From Desulfobacterales bacterium (GTDB lineage: Bacteria > Desulfobacterota > Desulfobacteria > Desulfobacterales > Desulfosalsimonadaceae): DNA of 64,000 nucleotides. The position numbers and the translations under genes were made by a program. The notes beneath the pieces were generated by a model, which worked only from the letters and a program-made list of their open reading frames with translations, was not told the origin of the DNA and did not search any database. This document shows positions 26,451 through 34,324 of the stretch, piece by piece; the stretch's first letter is position 1; each line of letters opens with the position of its first letter. Location: the NCBI GenBank assembly GCA_018335195.1, contig JAGXKN010000002.1, positions 1-64,000 on the forward strand, read 5' to 3'.

Positions 26451-29400
26451 CAGCAAAAATCCTGGTGGCTAACAGAGGCGAGATCGCGGTACGCGTGATC
26501 CGCGCCGCAGCCGATCTCAATATGAATACTGTGGCGGTGTATTCCGAAGATGACGCCAATTCCTTTCACGTGCGGCTTGCAGATGAATGCCGATCCCTGA
26601 AGGGCTCCGGGGCGGCTGCATACCTGGATGCGGACCGGATTATTGCCGCGGCCGGTGAATGCGGCTGCTGGGCCGTTCATCCGGGCTACGGTTTTCTGGC
26701 GGAAAACGCGGAATTTGCCGAAAAATGTGAACAGGCCGGAATCGTGTTTATCGGCCCGGCCACGGAAAGTCTGAGGCTGTTCGGGGATAAGGCCCGGGCG
26801 CGGGGAAAAGCCCGGCAATGCGGCATCCCCCTGGTGCCGGCAACAAACGGCCCCACCACTCGGGCTGAGGCCAGGGATTTTTTTACCTCCCTTGGCGAAA
26901 ATTCGGCAGTGATGATCAAGGCCCTGGCCGGTGGCGGCGGCCGCGGCATGCGGGCCGTGTTAGATCTCTCGGATTTGGATGCAGCATATGATCTCTGCTG
27001 CAGCGAGGCAAATGCCGCTTTCGGCTGCGGGGATGTATACGTGGAACGCCTGATTGAAAATGCCCGGCACATCGAAGTACAGGTGATCGGCGATGGCACG
27101 GGCGCGGTGAGCCAACTCTGGGAGCGGGAATGCACCCTGCAGCGTCGCAATCAGAAGCTCGTGGAGATCGCCCCCAGCCCGGCCATAGATGATAACCTGC
27201 GCGGCCGGATTGCAGCGGCCGCGGTGGAGCTTGGCAAATCCACGCAGTACAGGAGCCTGGGTACCTTTGAATTCCTGGTGGACGTGGATGCGCAAGCACA
27301 AGCGGATGCCTTTTTCTTCCTGGAGGTCAACCCCCGGCTCCAGGTGGAGCACCCGGTCTCCGAGGAGGTTACGGGTATCGACCTGGTACGGGCGCAGATT
27401 GAAATCGCCCGCGGGCGAACCCTTGCGGATCTTGGGCTGGCACAGGAAAAAATCGGCCCGCCCCTGGGATATGCGGTGGAATTGCGGGTCAACATGGAGG
27501 AGATTGCCGAAAGCGGCGATTTCTCAGCTTCCGGAGGCGTGCTGCACGTTTTCGAGCCGCCCCTAGGCCCGGGCGTACGTGTGGATACGTTCGGATATGC
27601 CGGCTATGAGACCAATCCCAAATTTGATTCCCTGCTGGCCAAGCTGATCTGCCACAGCCGGTCTGCAGATTTTGCCGATGCCCTGGCAAAGGCCGGCCGG
27701 GCTTTGCGCGAGTTTCGGATTGAAGGCGTATGCACCAACATCGGGCTTTTGCGCAATCTGGTCAGGCATCCGGATGTGGCCGCCGGCCGGGTGACCACGC
27801 GGTTTGTTGAAGAAAACCTGGCCGAACTTGTCAGGGGCGACCCGGGGTCCGCCGGCGCCCGGGCTGCGGACCCCGGTGCAGAGGCGGCCGCCGAGAAAGC
27901 GACCGGACAATCGAATGTCGCCGAAGTGCAGGGACCGCCGGGCACCCTGCCGGCAGTTGCGGCCATGCCGGGAACAGTGGTTTCCATCGAGGTGGCAGTC
28001 GGCGATGCCGTGCACGAAAAGCAGACCATTGCCGTGGTCGAAGCCATGAAAATGCAGCACCTGGTTGCCGCACAGGTCAGCGGGACAGTCCGGCGCATAC
28101 GCACGGCTCCGGGAGAAACGCTCTATAAAGGGCAGCCCCTGGTTTTTATCGAGCCCGGAGAAGTGGACGCGGCCCTTGCAGACGCGGAAAAAGCGGTGGA
28201 TCTGGATGAGATCCGGCCGGATCTGGCTGAAGCGCTTGAGCGGCACCGGGTCTGCATGGACGTTGCACGCCCCGGGGCGGTGGAAAAGCGCAGGAAAACG
28301 GGTCAGCGCACTGCCCGGGAAAATATCGACCACCTTGTGGATGCCGACAGTTTTATCGAGTACGGGGCGCTTGCTGTGGCTGCGCAGCGTCGGCGGCGTT
28401 CCCTGGAAGAGCTTATCGAAAAAAGCCCGGCTGACGGAATGATCACCGGCATCGGCACGGTCAATGGCGATCGGTTCGACCCGGCCCGGGCTCGATGCGC
28501 GGTTCTGGCGTATGACTATACGGCCATGGCCGGCACCCAGGGGGCTTTTAATCACCAGAAAACCGACCGCATGCTGCACATCGCTGAGCAGTGGCGTCTG
28601 CCGGTGGTGCTGTTTGCCGAAGGCGGCGGCGGGCGGCCAGGTGACGTGGATGCTATGGAAATGCGGGTGGCGGGTCTGGACCTGGATACCTTTACCCGGT
28701 ATGCAGCCTTGAGCGGCCTGGTGCCGGTGGTGGGCATCGTTTCCGGCCGGTGTTTTGCCGGCAATGCAACGCTGCTGGGCTGCAGCGACGTGATCATTGC
28801 CACGAAAAAGGCAAACATCGGCATGGGGGGGCCTGCCATGATCGAAGGCGGCGGCCTGGGCCAATGCGCCCCCGAGGATATCGGACCGACCGATGTGCAG
28901 GCGCCCAACGGGGTCATTGACATCCTGGTCGATGACGAGGAAGCTGCCGTGGAAGCGGCGAAAAAATACCTTTCTTATTTTCAGGGGCCGGTTTCAGAGT
29001 GGGACTGTGCGGATCAGCGGCTTTTGCGCAGGGCCGTGCCGGAAAACCGGCTGCGGGCATACAACGTCCGCGAGGTGATCGAAACCCTGGCGGATGCCGG
29101 TTCCGTGCTGGAACTGCGCCAACAGTTCGGCGCGGGCATTATCACCGCCCTGATCCGGATTGCGGGAAAACCCTTTGGGGTGATGGCAAACAACTGCTGG
29201 CACCTGGGCGGGGCCATTGACGGGGATGCTGCTGACAAGGCCGCGAGATTCATGAAACTCTGCGACGCCCATGACATCCCCATGCTTACCCTCTGCGATA
29301 CCCCGGGTTTCATGGTGGGACCGGAAGCCGAGAAAAGCGCCCAGGTGCGCCGGTTTGCCCGGATGTTTGTCACCGCCGCCGGGGCGACCATCCCGGTGTT

Positions 29401-29773
29401 TTCCGTGATTCTGCGCAAGGGCTACGGCCTGGGCGCCATGGCCATGGTGGGCGGCGGTTACCACCGCCCGGTGTTCAATATTTCCTGGCCGACCGGGGAA
29501 TTCGGCGGAATGGGGCTTGAAGGCGCGGTCAAGCTCGGTTTTAAAAAGGACCTGGAGGCGGCCGAAGACCCGGAAGAGCGGCAGAAGCTGTACGATTCCC
29601 TGGTGAATATGGCCTATGAGCACGGAAAAGCCATCAACATGGCCTCGTTTCTGGAAATCGACGATGTGATCGACCCGAAGGATACACGTTACTGGATTTC
29701 CCGCGGGATTTCCTCCATGCTGCCGCCTGCGCCCCGGAGCGGGAAGAAACGTGCGGAAATAGACACTTGGTAA
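26447..29773 (+). CDS. Single-chain biotin-dependent acyl-CoA carboxylase (BC-BCCP-CT fusion)
   Basis: A 1108-residue protein joining three functions usually split over two or more subunits. Residues 1-450 are biotin carboxylase (ILVANRGEIAVRVIRAA; GGGGRGM; EVNPRLQVEHPVSE). Residues about 505-575 are a biotinyl domain with VVEAMKMQH, the biotin lysine being K535. Residues about 600-1100 are a PccB/AccD5-like carboxyltransferase (GRCFAGNATLLGCSDVI; DTPGFMVGPEAE; GYGLGAMAMVGG). The order matches homomeric long-chain or broad-range acyl-CoA carboxylases. It uses bicarbonate and ATP to carboxylate an acyl-CoA at the alpha carbon. Start at the ATGA overlap with the ligase stop, preceded by GAAAGG. 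The actual acyl-CoA cannot be told. Confidence 0.92.
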   Translation: MTAKILVANRGEIAVRVIRAAADLNMNTVAVYSEDDANSFHVRLADECRSLKGSGAAAYLDADRIIAAAGECGCWAVHPGYGFLAENAEFAEKCEQAGIVFIGPATESLRLFGDKARARGKARQCGIPLVPATNGPTTRAEARDFFTSLGENSAVMIKALAGGGGRGMRAVLDLSDLDAAYDLCCSEANAAFGCGDVYVERLIENARHIEVQVIGDGTGAVSQLWERECTLQRRNQKLVEIAPSPAIDDNLRGRIAAAAVELGKSTQYRSLGTFEFLVDVDAQAQADAFFFLEVNPRLQVEHPVSEEVTGIDLVRAQIEIARGRTLADLGLAQEKIGPPLGYAVELRVNMEEIAESGDFSASGGVLHVFEPPLGPGVRVDTFGYAGYETNPKFDSLLAKLICHSRSADFADALAKAGRALREFRIEGVCTNIGLLRNLVRHPDVAAGRVTTRFVEENLAELVRGDPGSAGARAADPGAEAAAEKATGQSNVAEVQGPPGTLPAVAAMPGTVVSIEVAVGDAVHEKQTIAVVEAMKMQHLVAAQVSGTVRRIRTAPGETLYKGQPLVFIEPGEVDAALADAEKAVDLDEIRPDLAEALERHRVCMDVARPGAVEKRRKTGQRTARENIDHLVDADSFIEYGALAVAAQRRRRSLEELIEKSPADGMITGIGTVNGDRFDPARARCAVLAYDYTAMAGTQGAFNHQKTDRMLHIAEQWRLPVVLFAEGGGGRPGDVDAMEMRVAGLDLDTFTRYAALSGLVPVVGIVSGRCFAGNATLLGCSDVIIATKKANIGMGGPAMIEGGGLGQCAPEDIGPTDVQAPNGVIDILVDDEEAAVEAAKKYLSYFQGPVSEWDCADQRLLRRAVPENRLRAYNVREVIETLADAGSVLELRQQFGAGIITALIRIAGKPFGVMANNCWHLGGAIDGDAADKAARFMKLCDAHDIPMLTLCDTPGFMVGPEAEKSAQVRRFARMFVTAAGATIPVFSVILRKGYGLGAMAMVGGGYHRPVFNISWPTGEFGGMGLEGAVKLGFKKDLEAAEDPEERQKLYDSLVNMAYEHGKAINMASFLEIDDVIDPKDTRYWISRGISSMLPPAPRSGKKRAEIDTW

Positions 29774-29779
29774 GGCGGG

Positions 29780-30706
29780 CTACATGTCGCCGGACTCTCC
29801 GTGAATCCCCATGAACTTCTGGTTTCCCCGGATCATTTTCCGGACGGTATTCACGTACGCCATTCCGATCCCGGAATATTGTTCCAGGCCTTTTGCCATA
29901 TGGTGCCCGGTGGGTTCGCCGCCGGCAAGGCGCATCCGGTAGCGCTGGATACGCAGTTCCTTGTATGCGGGATGGGAGTTGAGGTTCCGGACATAGGCCC
30001 GCGCCGATTCGGAAACATCGTCAAACTTCTGTACCTCATATGTAGCGCCTTGTGGGCGCCGGCGCGGCACAATGCCGCATCCCTTATTAAAACACCATTG
30101 CCCGAAAAGGTTGTTTCCTTTTTGCGCGAAATACGATGTGCCCCAGGCCGATTCCTTGGCTGCCTGGATTAATGCGAGTTCCACGGGAATTTTGTCCACG
30201 TGGATCAGCATTTTCCGGAAAAATTCCGTGCCGGCTGAAAATTCTGCGTCTACGCGGTAGTTTTCAGCAAGCTGCTTCAGGCGCTCGATTGCTTCGGGCT
30301 GGATTTCCCGGCCGTCTTGAAAGCGCTTCCATTGCTGGAGCACATAAGCCCGCTGTTTTAACACCCGCCAGTTCTCCTTCCGGATGATCGGCCGCAGAAA
30401 GTTGAAAAATTCCTTCTTTTTTTTCTGAATATTGGTATATTTTGAAAAATCAGGTAGTTTCGTGTCAACATCCCCGGTTGCGGGTTTCTGTGCGGAAATC
30501 CTCCGGTTTGTACGGTCAGCAGCCGCGCTTTGGGCCGGATGCCCCTGCCCGCTTTCGGAAAGCGGCGGAAGTTGCACCTGCCCGATGATTTTTTCCGGGG
30601 CAATATCCGCGTACGGATCTTTCTCTCCGCAGGCATGTAAAAAACCGGCAGCAACGAACAGCAAGGCCGCAATCAGAGTGGTCACGTCTTTTGTCGGAAA
30701 ACGCAT
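29780..30706 (-). CDS. Bax-like glucosaminidase-domain lipoprotein
   Basis: A 308-residue cell-envelope protein. The ATG at 30704-30706 is chosen because AGGAG lies five bases upstream. The N-terminal hydrophobic stretch ends in a lipobox-like FLHAC, so it is probably a lipoprotein. The C-terminal half is a mannosyl-glycoprotein endo-beta-N-acetylglucosaminidase-like (PF01832) domain as in Bax, with the catalytic Glu in ALIQAAKESAWGTSYFA and the family phrase GNNLFGQWCF. It probably cleaves peptidoglycan glycan strands. It converges on the carboxylase gene (6 bases between the stops) and diverges from the polysaccharide deacetylase gene. Confidence 0.87.
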   Translation of the reverse strand: MRFPTKDVTTLIAALLFVAAGFLHACGEKDPYADIAPEKIIGQVQLPPLSESGQGHPAQSAAADRTNRRISAQKPATGDVDTKLPDFSKYTNIQKKKKEFFNFLRPIIRKENWRVLKQRAYVLQQWKRFQDGREIQPEAIERLKQLAENYRVDAEFSAGTEFFRKMLIHVDKIPVELALIQAAKESAWGTSYFAQKGNNLFGQWCFNKGCGIVPRRRPQGATYEVQKFDDVSESARAYVRNLNSHPAYKELRIQRYRMRLAGGEPTGHHMAKGLEQYSGIGMAYVNTVRKMIRGNQKFMGIHGESGDM

Positions 30707-30914
30707 ACATTCTCCTGAATCTGAATCCATGTATTATAAGAGATTCTCAAAATAACCGTTTACAGCATTTTTGCAAGGGATCCGGTTTTTTGCGCCCGCA
30801 GGCTTGAAAGTCTTGCCTTTCCGGATTAGTTTAATATTCACACTGTTTATATGCACCATTTTCAAGGCAATGCGCAGTGCCGGTCAAGTCCGGCAAATGG
30901 AAAGGGTCTATTTT

Positions 30915-32006
30915 ATGGTCAAAAAACGGATTTTTTGTATTGTTGCCGCGATCATTCTTATCGGCGGTCTGACGGTTTTGCTTCATGCGGGTTCCCAAGG
31001 GGATGCCGGAGACCGGAATAATCAGGACAGCCCGCAGATTCGGGCCTTTATTTACCATCATTTCGGCAAACAGGACAAATACCCTTCCACAAGCGTGTCT
31101 GTCAAACAGTTCAGAAGCCATCTGGAGTACCTCAAGAAGCATGATTACACGGTGCTGCCGCTTGGAAAGGCACTGGACCGGATGTATTCCGGAGGTGACC
31201 TGCCGGAGAAAACCGCTGTTCTCACCATTGATGACGGCTATCGGTCAATATGGGAAAATGCCGCGCCGCTGCTCGACGAATACGGGTACAAGGCCACCAT
31301 TTTCGTGCCCACCAGCAATGTGGGCGGCGGCAATTATCTGAGCTGGAAGCAGGTTGCCGGGCTTCAGGAAAAGGGGCATGAAATCGGCAATCACTCCAAT
31401 TCCCATGGTTATTTTTTAAATTCCGACCCGGGCGAAATCGGGGAAGCATTTGAAGCCGACCTGAAAAAGGCGCACGATTTATTCCGGCGGCATTTGGGCG
31501 AAGTGCCGGACCTGTACGCCTATCCGTTCGGCGAATACCATCCAGAGATGTTTGCGGTGCTGGAAAAATACGGCTACCGGGCCGCGGCCGCCCAGAAATC
31601 CGGCGTGATTTACCGGGGAAGTGAAAAATTTGCCTTGCCCCGCTTTCCCATGAACCTCCATTACGCGGAAATGGACAGTTTCACGGAAAAACTCCGCATG
31701 AACGCCCTGCCGGTGGCCGGCGTCAAGCCGGAAAGCCCGATGGTTTCAGGAGAAAACCCGCCCCGGCTCAGGATCCAGGTGGCCGATTCCGGGATTGATC
31801 CGGGCGGCCTCCAGTGTTTTGTCAGCGGGCAAAAAAACTGCACGGTCAAACATTCCCGGCAGGACGGCGCACTTGTGATCCGGGTCCGGTCCCGGGACAA
31901 ACTCGATTCCAGAAGAACATTGTATACCATTACCGCCCCGTCTGCCGACCGCGCCCAATGGCACTGGTACTCGCATCTGTGGGTTGTGCCGGAAATCGCG
32001 GAGTAG
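30915..32006 (+). CDS. Polysaccharide deacetylase (NodB domain)
   Basis: A 363-residue protein with one N-terminal membrane segment (MVKKRIFCIVAAIILIGGL), either an anchor or an uncleaved signal. The NodB domain has the catalytic and metal aspartates in LTIDDGYRSIW and the metal histidines in GNHSNSHGYF. Such enzymes remove N-acetyl groups from poly-N-acetylglucosamine or peptidoglycan in the envelope. The C-terminal 110 residues are not recognised (beta-rich). The ATG at 30915 has AAGGG about nine bases upstream; the frame is open another 48 codons but with a second hydrophobic stretch that would be odd. It is divergent from the glucosaminidase gene, suggesting shared cell-wall work. Confidence 0.88.
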   Translation: MVKKRIFCIVAAIILIGGLTVLLHAGSQGDAGDRNNQDSPQIRAFIYHHFGKQDKYPSTSVSVKQFRSHLEYLKKHDYTVLPLGKALDRMYSGGDLPEKTAVLTIDDGYRSIWENAAPLLDEYGYKATIFVPTSNVGGGNYLSWKQVAGLQEKGHEIGNHSNSHGYFLNSDPGEIGEAFEADLKKAHDLFRRHLGEVPDLYAYPFGEYHPEMFAVLEKYGYRAAAAQKSGVIYRGSEKFALPRFPMNLHYAEMDSFTEKLRMNALPVAGVKPESPMVSGENPPRLRIQVADSGIDPGGLQCFVSGQKNCTVKHSRQDGALVIRVRSRDKLDSRRTLYTITAPSADRAQWHWYSHLWVVPEIAE

Positions 32007-32137
32007 GCATTGCTTTTTCGCCTTGATCCGGCGGCCCGGATGCAGTATGATGGAATCAAACCGGACTTTGATACGGGGATTTCCTCTTCTCTGTGCTTGA
32101 TTTAAGGGCTTAAAACCGGAAAACAAACCGGACACAA

Positions 32138-33382
32138 ATGCTGAAGGCTTCCATGACCCGCAACTCCATCGAACCCGCGCTGCCGTCTGTTCGCACGGGT
32201 GAGCTCAAGGACCTGGCCCAGGAAGTGATCGTGGCATCGGCCACGCTTGAAGGCCGCATTGCAGCCGAAACCGCAAAGGCGCTGGGCGACAGGCTTCGCT
32301 TCTTGAACAGTTATTACTCCAACCTGATCGAGGGGCATAAAACCTCGATCATGGATATTGAGGCGGCTTTAAACAAGGAATTTTCGAACGACACCGAAAA
32401 GCGGTATGCTCAACAGCTTTGCGCAGCGCACGTGCAGACCGAACGGGAGTTCATGCACCGGATTCTTTCAAATCCCCCGGAAAATATCTGCGCATTTGAT
32501 TTTGTGGCCGGCATCCACCGTTCGTTCTACGAGAAACTGCCGCAGAAACATCGCTACACGCACAGCCGGGGCGGATTTACCGGGTACCCGGCCAGGCCCG
32601 GCCAAATGCGCGACGGTCATGTTTCCATGGACGGCGGAAGGACGCCGCACGGCCCGGAGCCGGCAAAACTGCCGGAAATGTATCAGGCTTTTGCCGGGTT
32701 GTATCACCCGGCCAACTTCCACGGAGACGATCGCCTGATCGCTGCGGCGGCCGCACATCACCGGCTGACATGGCTGCATCCCTTCAGGGATGGCAACGGC
32801 CGGGTTGCCCGCCTGTTTTCCGGGCTCTACATGGCCCATGCCGGAATCAACCGGGGCAATCTGTGGTCCCTGTCCAGGGGATTTTCCAGGGACAAGCAGT
32901 GGTACATGACCAACCTGCAGTCCGCGGATTCGCCTTCTGCTGACGGCAATGGATTTGATCAGGCATTTTTCGCCGATTTCTGCATGTTTTTCCTGGAAAC
33001 CTGCCTGGATCAGGTCAACTTCATGGACCGGATCCTGGCACTGAACCGGATCGATGCCCGGATTGACGGCTACATCAAGGATCGGGAAGCCGCCCGGGGC
33101 GCCCTGGATCCGCTCGATTCCCGGGCGGGCCGGCTGCTCAAGGCCCTGTTTTTCCGGGGAACGGTGGCCCGGGGCGAGGCCGGGCCGGTCATGGACATGG
33201 GGCACCAGAGCCAGCGAAACGCCAGGCGCATTGTCAGTCAATTGATCCGGGAGGGACTGGTTCGATCGGATTCCCACCGGGCGCCTTTAAAAATCGGCCT
33301 TCCCGCCCATGTCCTGCGCTACTATTTCCCGGACCTCTTTGACCCCTCGGTCCTGGGGGAGACCCGTGAAGTTTTTGATTGA
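32138..33382 (+). CDS. Fic-domain protein with built-in inhibitory motif (class II) and C-terminal wHTH-like region
   Basis: A 414-residue protein. The Fic active loop HPFRDGNGRVARL is complete, including the catalytic His and the anion-binding GNGR, so it can probably AMPylate or otherwise modify protein hydroxyls. Near residue 60, SNLIEGH fits the inhibitory S/T-x3-E-G/N helix placed N-terminal to the Fic fold, which defines class II. The last 90 residues look like a winged helix (MDMGHQSQRNARRIVSQLIREGLV). An internal ATG at 32153 is an alternative start; neither has a strong ribosome site. It overlaps the phosphopantetheinyl transferase gene by 17 bases. No antitoxin gene is adjacent, as expected if inhibition is in cis. 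Confidence 0.87.
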   Translation: MLKASMTRNSIEPALPSVRTGELKDLAQEVIVASATLEGRIAAETAKALGDRLRFLNSYYSNLIEGHKTSIMDIEAALNKEFSNDTEKRYAQQLCAAHVQTEREFMHRILSNPPENICAFDFVAGIHRSFYEKLPQKHRYTHSRGGFTGYPARPGQMRDGHVSMDGGRTPHGPEPAKLPEMYQAFAGLYHPANFHGDDRLIAAAAAHHRLTWLHPFRDGNGRVARLFSGLYMAHAGINRGNLWSLSRGFSRDKQWYMTNLQSADSPSADGNGFDQAFFADFCMFFLETCLDQVNFMDRILALNRIDARIDGYIKDREAARGALDPLDSRAGRLLKALFFRGTVARGEAGPVMDMGHQSQRNARRIVSQLIREGLVRSDSHRAPLKIGLPAHVLRYYFPDLFDPSVLGETREVFD

Positions 33383-34088
33383 TTCCCATACCGTCCATCT
33401 CTGGTGGGCGTTTTTGGATTTTGCCCAAGCGCATCTCCGCGGCCTTTCCGCTCTGCTTTCCCACGAGGAGGCCGCCCGGGCCGAGCGGTTTATATCTGAC
33501 GTCCACACGCGGCACTTCATTGCGGCCCGCGGCATTCTTCGCCGGCTGCTGGGAAATTACCTGGCAATGCTGCCCGGAGATCTCATTATCCGCAGAGATC
33601 GGCAAGGTAAGCCTTATATTGACAATCCGGAGGCGGCCCCGCCCTTGTGTTTCAACCTTTCTCATTCCCGGGGCGTGGCCTTGTTCGGGTTTTCCGTCGA
33701 TCGCCGGCTCGGGGTGGACGTCGAATACATTGATCCCGGGCGGAACCCGGAAAAACTCGCGCGCCGCTTTTTCCGGCCCGAAGAATTCGGGGCGGTTATG
33801 GCGGCCACCGGGGCAGCCCGCCAGGAACTGTTTTTCCGGTACTGGACCATCAAGGAGGCCTACCTGAAGGCTGTGGGCGACGGCATCGGCCGCCTGGGGG
33901 ATGTCGCAGTCCAGGAGTCCCCGGCCGGCTGCCGAATCCGGGATGCAGCCGGGAGCACTGATAAAGACTGGACCGTCCGACCGCTTTTCATCCGGGCCGG
34001 GTATGCCGGGGCCGTAGCCTTTGATGGCAGGCCGCCGGCCTCCGTATCCGTTTTCCGGGTGGAACATGAAGGGCTTACAAATTTGTAA
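33366..34088 (+). CDS. 4'-phosphopantetheinyl transferase (Sfp type)
   Basis: A 240-residue enzyme moving phosphopantetheine from CoA to carrier-protein serines. The magnesium motif GVDVEYID and the signature WTIKEAYLKAVGDG (W-x-K-E-A-x3-K) are complete, and the N-terminal half has the paired Sfp fold (CFNLSHSRGVALFGF). The GTG start at 33366 is preceded by GGGGGAG and overlaps the Fic stop, so it is translationally coupled. No polyketide or non-ribosomal peptide gene is in the window, so the carrier target lies elsewhere. The end of the gene (34086-34088) is embedded in the first upstream palindrome of the glutamate synthase promoter. Confidence 0.9.
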   Translation: MKFLIDSHTVHLWWAFLDFAQAHLRGLSALLSHEEAARAERFISDVHTRHFIAARGILRRLLGNYLAMLPGDLIIRRDRQGKPYIDNPEAAPPLCFNLSHSRGVALFGFSVDRRLGVDVEYIDPGRNPEKLARRFFRPEEFGAVMAATGAARQELFFRYWTIKEAYLKAVGDGIGRLGDVAVQESPAGCRIRDAAGSTDKDWTVRPLFIRAGYAGAVAFDGRPPASVSVFRVEHEGLTNL

Positions 34089-34089
34089 G
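34074..34089. promoter_or_regulatory. Upstream palindrome 1, possible enhancer-binding-protein site
   Basis: CTTACAAATTTGTAAG is a perfect 16-bp palindrome. Its centre is about 120 bases upstream of the sigma-54 promoter and 31 bases (about three helical turns) from a second copy. It overlaps the stop codon of the preceding gene. Position and pairing fit a binding site for a bacterial enhancer-binding protein. Confidence 0.6.
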
Positions 34090-34105
34090 CATATGGCCTT
34101 AAAAT

Positions 34106-34119
34106 TTACAAATATGTAA
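34106..34119. promoter_or_regulatory. Upstream palindrome 2, possible enhancer-binding-protein site
   Basis: TTACAAATATGTAA matches the core of palindrome 1 (TTACAAATTTGTAA) in 13 of 14 bases. The spacing of 31 bases puts both sites on the same helix face. It lies about 75-100 bases upstream of the sigma-54 promoter. Confidence 0.55.
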
Positions 34120-34193
34120 GGCTTAAGCGTTCACCGGGATGCTTCCTTGTTTTATTTTTTAGTTATTTTAAAAATTTATGATTTAACGGATTG

Positions 34194-34209
34194 TGGTACG
34201 GGTGTTGCA
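34194..34209 (+). promoter_or_regulatory. Sigma-54 (-24/-12) promoter of the glutamate synthase genes
   Basis: TGGTACGGGTGTTGCA matches the consensus TGGCACG-N4-TTGCA with one change, and GG (34195-34196) and GC (34207-34208) are exactly 10 bases apart. It lies 115 bases before the glutamate synthase start, with two palindromes upstream at enhancer distance. This predicts nitrogen-type, activator-dependent control. Confidence 0.83.
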
Positions 34210-34222
34210 ATATAAATTAGGC

Positions 34223-34291
34223 CTGTCCGGGAAATCATCCGGGCGGGGTTGACAGGAAAACTCTCCGACGACGCAAACATGCGGCCGTCGG
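34223..34291 (+). promoter_or_regulatory. Structured 5' leader of the glutamate synthase mRNA
   Basis: Two hairpins can form downstream of the expected start point. The first (34223-34255) is closed by CTGTC/GACAG around an inner CCGG stem. The second (34265-34291) has CCGACG/CGTCGG with an inner CGC/GCG. The ribosome site lies after both. No U-run follows either, so they are not terminators. Confidence 0.4.
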
Positions 34292-34324
34292 GGGTCAAGT
34301 GCATCGAACCGGGGATATACAAAA

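Noticed and set aside
34223-34291. Leader hairpins of the glutamate synthase gene as a second ANTAR target
   Set aside because: The hexaloops AAATCA and AAACAT have A at position 1 but not G at position 4, and no terminator follows.
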